DNA from: Burkholderiales bacterium
GTDB lineage: Bacteria; Pseudomonadota; Gammaproteobacteria; Burkholderiales; Casimicrobiaceae
Assembly (NCBI GenBank): GCA_020853025.1
Contig: JADYZP010000004.1
Coordinates: 62,001 to 126,000 of the forward strand
Direction: 5' to 3'
Length of the DNA stretch: 64,000 nt
Below, one piece after another: positions 25,749 to 36,596 of this stretch (positions are counted from its first letter, which is position 1; each line of letters starts with the position of its first letter). The notes below the pieces were generated by a model. It did no database searches. It was not told the DNA's origin and saw nothing but the letters and a program-made list of their open reading frames with translations. The position numbers and the translations under genes were made by a program.

Positions 25749-26503
25749 TGCACTCCGGCGAGCTTCTTCAGCGTCGGCAGGTCGACGATCTTCACCGCGC
25801 GGCCCTGCACCTGCACCAGGCCTTCCTCCTGGAAGCGCGAGAACAGCCGGCTCACCGTCTCGAGCTTCAGGCCGAGAAAACTGCCGATCTCCTCGCGCGT
25901 CATGCGCAGCACGAACTCGGTCGACGAATAGCCCCGGCGGCGGTAGCGCTCGGACAGGCTGAGCAGGAACGCCGCCAGCCGCTCCTCGGCACGCATGCTG
26001 CCGAGCAGCAGCAGCTGACGGTGATCCTGACCGATCTCGCGCCCGACCACGCGGTGCAGGCTGTGCTGGAGGGCGGGGATCTCGCGCGCAACTTCCTCCA
26101 GGCGCTCGAAGGGAATCAGGCAGGTCTCGGTGTCCTCCAGCGCGATCGCCTCGCATTCGTGGCGGCCGGAACTGATGCCGTCGAGGCCAAGAATATCGCC
26201 AGGCATGTGGTAGCCGGCGATCTGCTCGCGGCCGTCGTCGGACAGCATCGTCGTCTTCATCGAACCGAGGCGAATCGCAAACAGCGCGGAGAACGCGGCT
26301 CCGTTGCGGAACAGCGCTTCGCCCTTCCTGAGCTTGACCCGGCTGCCGATGATCGCAAAGAGCTGCTCGATTTCGCCCGAACCGAGCCCGAAGGGCAGGC
26401 ACAACTCGCGCATGCTGCAGGAGCTGCAGTGCGCGCGCAGGTCGTCGATCGAGACGATGCGGGCCGAGGGCGACGCGGCGTGGCTAGACCCGGGAATGGC
26501 CAT
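25745..26503 (-). CDS. fnr: Oxygen-sensing transcription regulator FNR (ANR)
   Basis: FNR dimerises around an oxygen-labile [4Fe-4S] cluster and activates genes with TTGAT-N4-ATCAA boxes when oxygen is low. The 252 residues contain the N-terminal cluster cysteines C26-x2-C29-x5-C35 (CSSCSMRELC) and a fourth Cys117 (RHECEA), the cNMP-binding-like beta-roll, and the helix-turn-helix MTREEIGSFLGLKLETVSR, whose E-xx-SR pattern recognises TTGAT. Start at 26503 gives normal length. It is the likely regulator of the box upstream of ccoN and perhaps usp in this window. Its own upstream region has no clear FNR box. Confidence 0.95.
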   Translation of the reverse strand: MAIPGSSHAASPSARIVSIDDLRAHCSSCSMRELCLPFGLGSGEIEQLFAIIGSRVKLRKGEALFRNGAAFSALFAIRLGSMKTTMLSDDGREQIAGYHMPGDILGLDGISSGRHECEAIALEDTETCLIPFERLEEVAREIPALQHSLHRVVGREIGQDHRQLLLLGSMRAEERLAAFLLSLSERYRRRGYSSTEFVLRMTREEIGSFLGLKLETVSRLFSRFQEEGLVQVQGRAVKIVDLPTLKKLAGVH

Positions 26504-26634
26504 GGGGCGACGGGGGCGCGGTCGTTGCCGCGAGAATTTGCAGACGCGGCAGAGTCTAGCGGTATTGCCGCTATTTTGCACTTGGCGACCGGGACGTCGA
26601 ACGGCGAGCCGTTCGGCACTTCTGGCGCGCGCCG

Positions 26635-27351
26635 ATGCCCCAGTCCGCGCTGATCGGCGCGCTTCTCGCCGGATTGCTCGGTGGACTGCATTGCGTCGCC
26701 ATGTGCGGTGGTTGGCTGGCGGTCACCGCGCGTCCCTCGACCGCGGCCTTGCTGCCTGCGCGGGCGCTCGTCCTCGGGCAACTCGCGAGCCACGCCGGGC
26801 GACTTTCGACCTACGCGATATTGGGTGCGCTATTCGGTGCCGCCGGCGGCGCGGCGCTTGCGGCTGCGATTGGCCCGGTCCAGCGCGCGCTCTACGTCGC
26901 GGCCAACGTGCTGCTGCTGCTGCTCGCGGTGTCGATCGCCGTGCGCGGCATCGAGTTCGCGGGTCTCGAACGTGCCGGTCTCGCCGTATTCCGCCGCTTG
27001 CTGCCGGTGGTCAGCCGGCTCGCGCCAACGGAGGGTCCCGGCAGCCGCTATGTCCTCGGCATGGTCTGGGGACTGACGCCCTGCGCGCTCGTCTATGGCG
27101 TGCTGCCGGTCGCGATGCTCGCCGGCGGTGCGGCGGAGGGAGCCGCGGTGATGCTCGCCTTCGGCGCCGGAACGCTACCGAATCTGCTCGCCGCCGGGTG
27201 GACGTTGGCGCGGCTGCGGCACGCGTTCGCGCGGCCCGCCGTTCGTTACGCTGCCGCGGCAATCGTCGCCCTGTTTGCCCTGGTCGGGCTCTATCGCGCG
27301 GGGTTCGTCCCCGGCACCCTCGGACAGGGGCCGTTTTGCCTCATCCCCTGA
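26635..27351 (+). CDS. TauE/SafE-DsbD-like membrane protein
   Basis: The 238-residue polytopic protein has six or so membrane segments and two motifs of the DsbD-2/UreH-type family: GGLHCVAMCGG near the N-terminus (about residues 17-27) and WGLTPCALVYG (about 140-150). Genes of this family are frequent beside cbb3 clusters and are often annotated as sulfite exporter TauE/SafE, but the Cys-containing motifs suggest a metal or thiol role in oxidase maturation. That function is inferred from family and place. It is divergent from fnr, with about 130 bp between the starts. Confidence 0.75.
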   Translation: MPQSALIGALLAGLLGGLHCVAMCGGWLAVTARPSTAALLPARALVLGQLASHAGRLSTYAILGALFGAAGGAALAAAIGPVQRALYVAANVLLLLLAVSIAVRGIEFAGLERAGLAVFRRLLPVVSRLAPTEGPGSRYVLGMVWGLTPCALVYGVLPVAMLAGGAAEGAAVMLAFGAGTLPNLLAAGWTLARLRHAFARPAVRYAAAAIVALFALVGLYRAGFVPGTLGQGPFCLIP

Positions 27352-27406
27352 ACTGATTCCCTGTTCGGACCGCGTGCGACAATCGGCGCTCTGCCTGTCG
27401 ACCCCG

Positions 27407-28546
27407 ATGGACGATCCCCGCCTCTACCCCGCCGCCGCCGCAGCGCCGGCCGATGCTGCGCGCCTGCACCGGCTGGCGGAAGACAGCCTCGCCGCCGGTA
27501 CCGGCGCCGAGGCTGACGCGTTCGACTCGGCACTCGGGGAGGCGATCGACGGGCTGCTCCAACCCGGGTACGGCGAGGCGCTGGCCGCGCTGTTCGATAC
27601 CACGTCTTCTGCGTCTATCTACCGTCATTTGTGGCGTATCCTCGTTCAACGGGAACGAACAGGTGCGCCGGACCCTTCGCAGCTCGTACGGCTGTTCGCG
27701 TTGCCGATCGTCGTCGTCGCCGGTGTGGAAGGCGCGCGTTCCGTCGGCAAGACGTATGAACTGCCACGCGCGATGGCCGATGTCCAGGCGTTGACCGCGA
27801 TCCTGCGCGACCACCACGCGCTCTCCGGCAACACGACCATCGCGCTGGGCGACGCGCTGGTCGGTGCCGAGTCGCTCGAGATGGCGAGCTTGCCGGAACT
27901 CTTCGCGTGGCGTCGCCTGAGCGGGATGCCCTTGGCAGCGCGCTCGATCGCCACGTCGCCCATGGTCGTGGCTGTCGGGGTCGAAGGCGTCCACCTGCGC
28001 TTCCTGGTCGGGTCGCTGCTCGCCGCACCCGGAGCGGATCCGATGCTGTCGGCGGACGTCGGCCGCTGGGGGACGCCGCTGGCGCAGGTGCTCGGCCGGC
28101 AACTGGCCCGTCCCGGCGTGACGGTGCTGGCGCTGCCGCGTGCGCCGCAGCCGTTGGTCGCCGCGCTCTGGCAGGGGCGGCAGGCGCAGCGCGAAGTCGG
28201 TGCCCAGATCTTCGCGAGCAACGCGGTCCGCCGGCTGCGTGCGGCGACCGGCGAACCGACGGCGGTATTGAGCATGCATCGGACATCGGTGCCCACCGGG
28301 AGCGGCGAGTTGCGGCTATCGCTGTCTTCGCCCTTCGACCCGCGGCAGGCGGAGGGCTTCCGTTGTCCATTGCTGCCGCTGGATCGCGTCGACGACGTTG
28401 TCCGGATGCTCATGACGCTGCTCAAAGATTGCCGCGTGACCGACGTGCGCGTCGTGCCCGGTGTTCACGCCGATCGCGATTCCGGCACCGGCATGCCGCT
28501 GCTGTTCAAGGGCGACGCAGTGTCGCCGTCCGCAGTTCGCCACTGA
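27407..28546 (+). CDS. Conserved hypothetical protein of unknown function
   Basis: I do not recognise this 379-residue soluble protein. It has an Ala-rich helical N-terminus (residues ~1-95), then an alpha/beta region with alternating hydrophobic strands ([34 protein letters not shown]) that may be a duplicated fold. No membrane segment, signal peptide or catalytic motif is clear. It stands alone after the TauE/DsbD-like gene and converges on the DUF3047 gene. Codon use is normal except for a short AT-richer patch near 27600-27650. The ATG at 27407 is chosen over longer upstream frames, which lack coding character. Confidence 0.65.
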   Translation: MDDPRLYPAAAAAPADAARLHRLAEDSLAAGTGAEADAFDSALGEAIDGLLQPGYGEALAALFDTTSSASIYRHLWRILVQRERTGAPDPSQLVRLFALPIVVVAGVEGARSVGKTYELPRAMADVQALTAILRDHHALSGNTTIALGDALVGAESLEMASLPELFAWRRLSGMPLAARSIATSPMVVAVGVEGVHLRFLVGSLLAAPGADPMLSADVGRWGTPLAQVLGRQLARPGVTVLALPRAPQPLVAALWQGRQAQREVGAQIFASNAVRRLRAATGEPTAVLSMHRTSVPTGSGELRLSLSSPFDPRQAEGFRCPLLPLDRVDDVVRMLMTLLKDCRVTDVRVVPGVHADRDSGTGMPLLFKGDAVSPSAVRH

Positions 28547-28670
28547 TCGTTGGCGATCGCCACCGACCTCCGCGAACGTCCTGCCGCGCGCGGCTATTGA
28601 ACGAAGGCGATCGCGATCGCCAAACCGGTGCCATCGGTGCGCCCGGACACGGCTGGCAGCCAAGAGGAAA

Positions 28671-29423
28671 TTACGGCGACGAAAGAAAGCGGATGTCGCC
28701 GTACCAGGCTTCGACCGATGCGCCGGTGTTGTCGGTGTCGGTCAGCACACCGAAGTCGGTCAGCAGCCCGGGTTCCTCGCCGAAGGCGCGGCGGAAGTCC
28801 TCGACGACGTTGCGCTTGACCGTCACCCACTTGCCGACGCTGGCGCCGCCGCTGACCGCAACGATCATTTGCACGCGTCGCGTATGTGGATTGGCAATCA
28901 CGGTCCCTACGGTTGCGGTGTTCGCCCATATATACACGAGCTGCGCATACGGCAGGTCACGGCCGGTCGCCTGCCTGGCGATCAGCGACGCGGTCCTCTC
29001 ACTTAGCGAGAGCTTCGACCGGTTGCCGTCGAATCCAAGCGTCACGCGCACCGGCGAGTCTTCCTTGGCGGCGATGCGGTTGTCGGCGTCCTCGATCAGG
29101 TTCGAGATCTTCCAGCGAAACTGGATGTACGGTGCGCTTCGGATGTCGAAACGAACCGGATGGACGAGTCCGCTGGCCGCCGCATTGGCCTTCGCGTGCA
29201 GGACGACTATGCCCGCATCGTCGACGAGACGGTACTCGGTCGGCGACTTCAGCGGGCCGAAGAGGAGCGGCTCCCAGCCGGAGGGAGGCTTCGTTCCTGG
29301 TCTGGCGGCGGAGAAGGGCGCCACCAGCGCCGCGGACTCCATCTGCGGCGGTTGCGCCCAGGCCGAGGCGACGAAGGCGAAGCCGATCGCCAGAGGACAG
29401 GCGCAGCGCAAGGTCGACTTCAC
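28671..29423 (-). CDS. Exported DUF3047 protein
   Basis: The 250-residue protein has an N-terminal signal peptide (after a GTG start: [20 protein letters not shown], cleavage near AWA) and a DUF3047 domain over most of its length ([44 protein letters not shown]). The domain is a predicted beta-rich lectin- or jelly-roll-like fold of unknown function. The start is uncertain: GTG at 29423 gives the best signal peptide, GTG at 29450 is possible. It is divergent from the broken ppa gene, with about 100 bp between starts. Confidence 0.78.
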   Translation of the reverse strand: MKSTLRCACPLAIGFAFVASAWAQPPQMESAALVAPFSAARPGTKPPSGWEPLLFGPLKSPTEYRLVDDAGIVVLHAKANAAASGLVHPVRFDIRSAPYIQFRWKISNLIEDADNRIAAKEDSPVRVTLGFDGNRSKLSLSERTASLIARQATGRDLPYAQLVYIWANTATVGTVIANPHTRRVQMIVAVSGGASVGKWVTVKRNVVEDFRRAFGEEPGLLTDFGVLTDTDNTGASVEAWYGDIRFLSSP

Positions 29424-29523
29424 GGAACGATTGGCGACGTGCAACGACACTCCAGCCGAGCGCTGGCGACGCTCGCTCTGCAATAATGTACGCCTGTTGC
29501 GTCCCCTCTCGAAAGTCCCGACG

Positions 29524-29688
29524 ATGAGCCTCGACCGCGTGCCCGCAGGCACGGACATACCCAACGATTGCAACGTGATCGTGGAGATACCGATGCGGGT
29601 CGACCCGATCAAGCACGAAGTCGACAAGGCAACCGGGGCCGTCTTCGTCGCCCGCTTCCGGAAATCGACGCGACGCGCGAAGTCGTGA
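29524..29688 (+). pseudogene. ppa: Truncated inorganic pyrophosphatase (5' remnant)
   Basis: The first ~47 codons ([20 protein letters not shown], then [24 protein letters not shown]) match the N-terminus of family I inorganic pyrophosphatase, an essential enzyme that hydrolyses PPi. After FVARF the match ends; the expected active-site region (near MHYPCNYGY in homologues) is absent in all frames and the frame stops eight residues later. The remaining sequence runs directly into the EamA transporter gene, whose GTG start overlaps the stop (GTGA). A deletion joined the two genes. An intact ppa must exist elsewhere if this is not an assembly join. Confidence 0.75.
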
Positions 29689-30557
29689 CCACCGGCGTGC
29701 GCGGCGCCGCGTTGTTTCCTGCACTTTTCGTCGTGCTCTGGAGCACGGGATTCATCGCCGCCAAGTACGGCCTGCCGTACGCGCCGCCTTTTTCGTTCCT
29801 GTTCTATCGATTCGTGCTCGTGGCGGCGCTGATGACACTGGTCGCGTTGTCCACGCGGGCACCCTGGCCGCGGTCGTTGCGCGAATACGGCCACGTCGCG
29901 GTGGTGGCGATCTGCGTCCACGCGCTCTACCTGGGCGGCGTGTTCGTCGCACTCGACAGCGGGATGGCGGCCGGCACCAGTGCCATGCTGGTCGGCCTGC
30001 AACCGGTCCTCACCGTGTTGCTCGCGTGGCTTGCGATGGGCGAGCGCGTGAGCGCCCGCCAGTGGGCCGGCCTGGCGCTGGGCCTCGCGGGAGTCTATTG
30101 CGTCGTGCGGCTGAAGGTCGAATTCGGCGGCGACCATGCGGGATTGGTGGCATCCGTGGTGGCGCTGGTGGGAATCAGCGTCGGTACGCTGTACCAGAAG
30201 CGCCACTGCGCGCGCGTCGACCTGCGCAGCGGCGCAGCGGTGCAGTACATTGTTTGCGCCGTCGTGTATGCGCCGCTCGCCGCGCTGACGGACGCGCCGG
30301 CCGTCGAGTGGGCGCCTTCGTTCCTGTTCGCGCTCGGCTGGTCGGTGCTCGTGCTGTCGGTAGGCGCAATCACGCTGTTGCTCTGGCTGCTGCGGCACGG
30401 CGCCGCCGCCAACGTCGCGCGCTTGTTCTACCTGGTGCCGCCGGTCACCGCGCTGCAGGCCTGGCTGCTATTCGGCGAGACGCTCGACGCATTGGCGCTG
30501 GTCGGCATGGCGCTGATCTGCGTCGGTGTCGTGCTGGCGCGGCGTGACGCGCCATGA
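29685..30557 (+). CDS. EamA-family (drug/metabolite) transporter
   Basis: The 290-residue protein has ten membrane segments in two EamA repeats (about residues 8-140 and 148-285), with a family motif near [17 protein letters not shown] and [13 protein letters not shown]. Such proteins export metabolites or drugs; the substrate cannot be told. GTG at 29685 overlaps the stop of the ppa remnant, so translation may be coupled to it; GTG at 29697 is an alternative. It converges on the RDD gene. Confidence 0.85.
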   Translation: MTTGVRGAALFPALFVVLWSTGFIAAKYGLPYAPPFSFLFYRFVLVAALMTLVALSTRAPWPRSLREYGHVAVVAICVHALYLGGVFVALDSGMAAGTSAMLVGLQPVLTVLLAWLAMGERVSARQWAGLALGLAGVYCVVRLKVEFGGDHAGLVASVVALVGISVGTLYQKRHCARVDLRSGAAVQYIVCAVVYAPLAALTDAPAVEWAPSFLFALGWSVLVLSVGAITLLLWLLRHGAAANVARLFYLVPPVTALQAWLLFGETLDALALVGMALICVGVVLARRDAP

Positions 30558-30616
30558 CGGTCCCGGCTCCGCTGCACGGCAGTGCTCGGTCGCGACGCGT
30601 TTCGCATCCCAAGCGG

Positions 30617-31144
30617 TCAGCGACACACGAGGCGTGTGCCCATCACGCGGTCGTGCAGAAACTGGCGTGCTGGATCGATGAAGGCCCAAAGGAAATTGAA
30701 GGCGACCAGCCATGCCGCAAGCGCGTCGAAACCGCGACCTTGCAGCGCCGCGTAGGTGGTTACGGCCAACACGGGTCCGATCCACGTTGCGAGATAGCGG
30801 CCAAGCGCCGCCTGGACAGGCACTGGCGACGTGCCGTCGGCCATCACCAGGCGCAGCTTCCAGGTCTTCATCGGCAGAGTGCGGCGTCCGCCGGACCAAC
30901 TCCAGACGAAATACGCGGCGGCGACCATGAACAGCAGGCAGGCCAGCGCTACGCGCTGCGACAGCGCCGGCACCGTCAGCGTCGTCGCGTTTTCCATCGG
31001 ACCGGGAGTGATCAGCGGCAACAGTACGAAGCCCGCAACGAAAACGATCGCGACCAGCAGCAGCAGTTCATAGGCGAGCGAGGCAAGGCGTCGCAAGAGG
31101 CCGGCCAGTGGCGGCGCTTTCGCTGCCGGGGGAATGGCGGTCAA
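30617..31144 (-). CDS. RDD-domain membrane protein
   Basis: The 175-residue protein has an RDD domain: an N-terminal R/D motif (LLRRLASLAYELLLLVAIVF), further membrane segments at about 60-85 and 115-145, and the closing motif DPARQFLHDRVMGTRLV. RDD proteins are of poorly known function; some are implicated in ion transport. It is the last gene of a minus-strand operon that begins with the sigma factor, starting 52 bp after the DUF3106 stop. Confidence 0.88.
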   Translation of the reverse strand: MTAIPPAAKAPPLAGLLRRLASLAYELLLLVAIVFVAGFVLLPLITPGPMENATTLTVPALSQRVALACLLFMVAAAYFVWSWSGGRRTLPMKTWKLRLVMADGTSPVPVQAALGRYLATWIGPVLAVTTYAALQGRGFDALAAWLVAFNFLWAFIDPARQFLHDRVMGTRLVCR

Positions 31145-31195
31145 CGGGGAACGTCGACTTTCGGCTTGCGGTGACGGGAGCCGTCCGCAGGCGCG

Positions 31196-31720
31196 CTAGC
31201 GCGTCCGATTCATTTCGGTCGACGCCGGGGCCGGCGGTGCCCCGGCCGAGGACGGCGGAGTCATCGGTGGAGCCGGCGTGCGCGTCGACGCCGCGGCGTC
31301 CGGCTTAGCCTGCGAGGCCAGTTCCCGCTTGCGCTCGGGCGAAAGATCCTGGTACTCCTGCCACTTCTGTCGGACTTCGTCTTTTTTTTCCGGTGGCAGT
31401 CGACGTAGCGACTTGTACTGCTCGCGCGCCGCGGACCGCTGCTGCGGCGTCAGCGTCGCCCACGACTGCATTTGCTGCTGGATGCGCTTTTGCTCGGCGC
31501 TGCCCATCTTCGGGTAGCGCTGTGCGATCTCGCGCCATTTCTGTTTACGCTGGGCGTCGAGGTTGTGCCAGTCCGACGCGAGCGGTGCCAGCACGGCGCG
31601 CTCCTGCGGCGGGAGCTCGGACCAGGCCGGTGAGCGCATCGGCAGCTGGGCGTAGGCGACGGAAGGACCGAGAGTCGGGACGAGCGCCAGCGCGCAGATG
31701 AGCAGGGTGGCCCGGATCAC
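31196..31720 (-). CDS. DUF3106 protein
   Basis: The 174-residue product has a signal peptide (RATLLICALALVPTLG, cleavage near AYA) and the DUF3106 pattern of repeated helical modules (WSELPPQERAVLAPLA, PKMGSAEQKRIQQQMQSWAT, RLPPEKKDEVRQKW), ending in a Pro-rich tail. The modules resemble a periplasmic extracytoplasmic anti-sigma or metal-sensor helper such as CpxP/RseB-type helices, but this is only resemblance. GTG start at 31720 overlaps the stop of the preceding DUF3619 gene, so they are translated together. Confidence 0.85.
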   Translation of the reverse strand: MIRATLLICALALVPTLGPSVAYAQLPMRSPAWSELPPQERAVLAPLASDWHNLDAQRKQKWREIAQRYPKMGSAEQKRIQQQMQSWATLTPQQRSAAREQYKSLRRLPPEKKDEVRQKWQEYQDLSPERKRELASQAKPDAAASTRTPAPPMTPPSSAGAPPAPASTEMNRTR

Positions 31721-32112
31721 GGCTCGTAGCGCGTGAGCCAGGACTGGAAGCCGCGATCCAGGTAGGCGTCGATCGGCAGGTCGGACGACAGGATCTGGAC
31801 GTCCAGATCCGCGATCTCGCGTGTGTGCTGGTAGAACTGCCACTGCTGGTAGCCAAACACCGCCGCCGCCAGCAACACGAGGCAAAGCCCGAACCCGACG
31901 CTTCGCCGCCAGCTTCCGCCAGTCTTCCTGGTCGAGCCTCCGGCCAACGCATGGACCAGCCGGGACTCGCGCGCGGGCAGCGGCTGCGACAGCCGTGCCA
32001 GCGCCTGGCTCCGGGCCTGCTGCAGCCTGTAGGCGGTTCCGGCGCGCAGTTCCGCCGTACCGCAATCGAGGTAAGTCGTTAATTTTTTTGCGAAATCTGT
32101 TTCGTCATTCAT
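31717..32112 (-). CDS. DUF3619 membrane protein (putative anti-sigma-type partner)
   Basis: This 131-residue protein has a short N-terminal cytoplasmic region (FAKKLTTYLDCGTAELRAGT), one membrane segment (about residues 75-95) and a C-terminal periplasmic tail. It lies directly after the sigma factor with a 4-bp overlap, an arrangement typical of anti-sigma factors, although the family is only known as DUF3619. Role as regulator of the sigma factor is inference. Confidence 0.85.
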   Translation of the reverse strand: MNDETDFAKKLTTYLDCGTAELRAGTAYRLQQARSQALARLSQPLPARESRLVHALAGGSTRKTGGSWRRSVGFGLCLVLLAAAVFGYQQWQFYQHTREIADLDVQILSSDLPIDAYLDRGFQSWLTRYEP

Positions 32113-32612
32113 AGCTTCAGCCCCTTGGCTTCCAGCATGACGGCAAGTGCGTGAACGGCGCGGGAACAGTGGGTCTTCACACTACCTTCGGAACAGCCCA
32201 TCGCGGATGCGGTCTCCGCCACGTCCAACTCTTCCCAGTAACGCAGCAGAAAGGCTTCGCGTTGACGCGGCGGCAGCTTGGAAAGCGCCAGTTCGATCGA
32301 TCGCAGAACCTCAGCTTGTTCGAACTGCCGCGCGGGATCTTCCGCGGCGCTCGAGGCGGATTTTGCCTCCAAAGTTTCGAGTGGGTCGTAATCGTCGTCT
32401 TTTCCATCACCTTTGCCGAACGCCGAGAGCAGCGTCGTCCACGTATTTCGTACCTTTTGCCTGCGGAAATGGTCGTGGGTGCTGTTGCGCAGGATACGGG
32501 CAAACAGCATCGGCAGCTCGGTGGGAGGCTTATCAGCGTAGTTTTCCGCAAGTTTGAGCATCGCCTCCTGGACGATGTCGAGTGCTGCGTCTTCATCGCG
32601 TGTGGCAAACAT
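32109..32612 (-). CDS. ECF-type RNA polymerase sigma factor
   Basis: The 167 residues from this ATG hold sigma region 2 (DEDAALDIVQEAML, then ILRNSTHDHFRRQKVRN) and region 4 (LSKLPPRQREAFLLRYWEELDVAETA with SVKTHCSRAV). The reading frame continues upstream for about 22 more residues (ASPQEISGFLAGVERRAFKQ) that look like the usual N-terminus of this betaproteobacterial family, but only a CTG (32678) is available there as a start. The real N-terminus is therefore unclear. It heads the operon with DUF3619, DUF3106 and RDD. Confidence 0.85.
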   Translation of the reverse strand: MFATRDEDAALDIVQEAMLKLAENYADKPPTELPMLFARILRNSTHDHFRRQKVRNTWTTLLSAFGKGDGKDDDYDPLETLEAKSASSAAEDPARQFEQAEVLRSIELALSKLPPRQREAFLLRYWEELDVAETASAMGCSEGSVKTHCSRAVHALAVMLEAKGLKL

Positions 32613-32713
32613 CGCCTGCTTGAAGGCGCGGCGCTCGACCCCGGCGAGAAATCCAGAAATTTCCTGTGGCGAGGCCAGTGTGAAGTGTCCGCGGCGAGAA
32701 TGGAATGCGATCG

Positions 32714-32734
32714 ATTATAGGACACTACCTGTCC
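32714..32734 (-). promoter_or_regulatory. Sigma operon promoter and small inverted repeat
   Basis: A perfect TATAAT (32714-32719, minus strand) lies about 35 bp above the CTG start region. Immediately upstream is GGACA-CTACC-TGTCC (32720-32734), a 5-5-5 inverted repeat between -10 and the expected -35, a likely operator position. Confidence 0.4.
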
Positions 32735-32900
32735 ACACTTGCGCTGGATTGCCCCGGAAAGACCATGTTGCAGAACAGCATTCGCCGCTCGAAACGCAGT
32801 GCCGCATCGAGTCGCCTCCTCGCCGGTGCTTGACCACCAAGGGTATAAAACGCTAATCTTCAGCGTCGCGGCCAGTTCGAGGCTGCGATGCTGTGATGCA

Positions 32901-32914
32901 CAAACGGCCGTTTG
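32901..32914. promoter_or_regulatory. Perfect 14-bp palindrome upstream of ilvB
   Basis: CAAACGGCCGTTTG lies in the ~400-bp region between the divergent sigma operon and ilvB, about 200 bp before ilvB. It may be an operator. The rest of the region holds no recognisable gene. Confidence 0.35.
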
Positions 32915-33058
32915 CGATCCCTTCGGCGAAGCCACGAGCATTGCCGTAGATTCCCCTGGCGCGCAGGCGGTGTTTTCCCGGAAGCGGCTGTCTACCCGAT
33001 CGAGCCCTGCTGGTCGTGCGCCACCACCGACGGCGTGCCTTTAGCGTTTTGCGATGAG

Positions 33059-33085
33059 CCGGGACGGCCCATGCGCCGGTCCCGG
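33059..33085 (+). promoter_or_regulatory. Hairpin in the ilvB leader
   Basis: CCGGGAC (33059-33065) pairs with GTCCCGG (33079-33085), followed by TTTGGTTCTC, 32 bp before the ilvB ATG. It could be an attenuator or a start-site structure; no Ile/Val/Leu-rich leader peptide was found. Confidence 0.35.
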
Positions 33086-33117
33086 TTTGGTTCTCAAATC
33101 CAACCAGGGCGTCAAAC

Positions 33118-34824
33118 ATGCAACTCACGGGTGCGGAAATCACCATCCGCTGTCTCCAGGAAGAAGGTGTCGAGTACGTCTTCGGCTATCCGGGCGGCGC
33201 GGTCCTCAACATTTACGACGAATTGTTCAAGCAGAACAAGGTCAAGCACGTGCTGGTCCGGCACGAGCAGGGTGCCGTGCACGCGGCCGATGGTTATTCG
33301 CGCTCGTCGAACAAGGTCGGCGTCGCGCTGGTGACGTCGGGACCGGGCGTCACCAACGCGGTGACCGGCATTGCGACCGCGTACATGGACTCGAGCCCGA
33401 TGGTCGTGCTGACCGGGCAGGTGCCGACGCACGCCATCGGTCAGGACGCGTTCCAGGAATGCGACGCCGTCGGCATCACGCGACCCTGCGTCAAGCACAA
33501 TTTCCTGGTCAAGAACGTGGCCGACCTGGCGATGACGATCAAGAAGGCGTTCTTCCTCGCGGTCACCGGCCGCCCCGGGCCGGTGCTGGTCGACATTCCC
33601 AAGGACGTGACGCAGGCGACGACGGAATTCGCCTACCCGAAGACAGTCTCGCTGCGCTCGTACAACCCGGTCACCAAAGGCCACACCGGCCAGATCAAGA
33701 AGGCCGTGCAGCTGCTGCTCGATGCCAAGCGGCCGATGGTCTATGCGGGCGGCGGCGTCGTTCTCAACGACGCGGCGCCGCAGCTGACGCGCCTGGTGCG
33801 CCTGCTGGGGTTTCCGTGCACCAACACGCTGATGGGGCTGGGCGGCTTTCCCGCCACCGATCCGCAGTTCACCGGCATGCTCGGCATGCACGGCACCTAC
33901 GAATCGAACATGGCAATGCAGCACTGCGACGTGTTGCTCGCGGTGGGTGCGCGCTTCGACGACCGCGTGATCGGCAATCCCGCGCATTTCTACCGCAGCG
34001 ACCGCAAGATCGTCCACGTCGACATCGACCCGTCGTCGATATCGAAGCGCGTCAAGGTCGACGTACCGATTGTCGGCTACGTTGCCGATGTGCTCGACGA
34101 AATGGTGAAGATCATCGAGTCGTCGGCGCAGCGTCCGGAACCCGCGGCGCTCAAGGCCTGGTGGGCCGAGATCAAGGAGTGGCAGCGCAAGGACTGCCTG
34201 AAGTACGACGCCAAGAGCAGCCTCATCAAGCCGCAGTTCGTGATCCAGAAGCTCTACGAATTGACCCACGGCGACGCGTTCATCACCTCCGACGTCGGCC
34301 AGCACCAGATGTGGGCCGCGCAATACTACAAGTTCGACAAGCCGCGCCGCTGGATCAATTCCGGAGGCCTGGGTACGATGGGCTTCGGCCTGCCGGCGGC
34401 GATGGGCGTGCAGCTCGTCAATCCCGGCGCCACCGTCGCCTGCATCACCGGCGAGGCGTCGATCCAGATGTGCATACAGGAGCTGTCGACCTGCAAGCAG
34501 TACCACTTGCCGCTCAAGCTCATAAACCTCAACAATCGCTACATGGGGATGGTGCGGCAGTGGCAGGAATTGTTCTACGGCAACCGCTACGCCGAGTCGT
34601 ACGTCGATGCGCTGCCCGACTTCGTGAAGCTGGCCGAAGCCTATGGCCACGTCGGCATGAAGATCGAGAAGCCCGGCGACGTCGAGGGCGCGCTGCGCGA
34701 GGCGCTGAAGCTGACCGACCGGCTGGTATTCCTGGACTTCATCACCGACCAGACCGAGAACGTGTTTCCGATGATCCCCGGCGGCAAGGGCCTGACCGAA
34801 ATGATCTTCGCGGAGGAGTTATGA
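33118..34824 (+). CDS. ilvB: Acetolactate synthase large (catalytic) subunit
   Basis: Acetohydroxyacid synthase joins two pyruvates, or pyruvate and 2-ketobutyrate, in the first common step of valine, leucine and isoleucine synthesis. The 568-residue subunit is ThDP-, FAD- and Mg-dependent. Seen: the catalytic Glu in VRHEQGAVHAADGY, the FAD-domain GARFDDRV, and the ThDP/Mg motif GEASIQMCIQELST, with NNRYMGMVRQWQELFY after it. The gene is followed by ilvH, 61 bp downstream, then ilvC. A long upstream region with a hairpin and a palindrome suggests regulation. Confidence 0.96.
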   Translation: MQLTGAEITIRCLQEEGVEYVFGYPGGAVLNIYDELFKQNKVKHVLVRHEQGAVHAADGYSRSSNKVGVALVTSGPGVTNAVTGIATAYMDSSPMVVLTGQVPTHAIGQDAFQECDAVGITRPCVKHNFLVKNVADLAMTIKKAFFLAVTGRPGPVLVDIPKDVTQATTEFAYPKTVSLRSYNPVTKGHTGQIKKAVQLLLDAKRPMVYAGGGVVLNDAAPQLTRLVRLLGFPCTNTLMGLGGFPATDPQFTGMLGMHGTYESNMAMQHCDVLLAVGARFDDRVIGNPAHFYRSDRKIVHVDIDPSSISKRVKVDVPIVGYVADVLDEMVKIIESSAQRPEPAALKAWWAEIKEWQRKDCLKYDAKSSLIKPQFVIQKLYELTHGDAFITSDVGQHQMWAAQYYKFDKPRRWINSGGLGTMGFGLPAAMGVQLVNPGATVACITGEASIQMCIQELSTCKQYHLPLKLINLNNRYMGMVRQWQELFYGNRYAESYVDALPDFVKLAEAYGHVGMKIEKPGDVEGALREALKLTDRLVFLDFITDQTENVFPMIPGGKGLTEMIFAEEL

Positions 34825-34885
34825 GGACCGGTAGCTCCAGGTCGTCGCAAGGCTCTCGTTCCGGCGTCGTCGGGGGAGGCCTGCA

Positions 34886-36554
<1,669 letters not shown>

Positions 36555-36596
36555 TCCCGATTTACGGACGCGAGCAGGCGGCAGCGGGAGGCGGCG

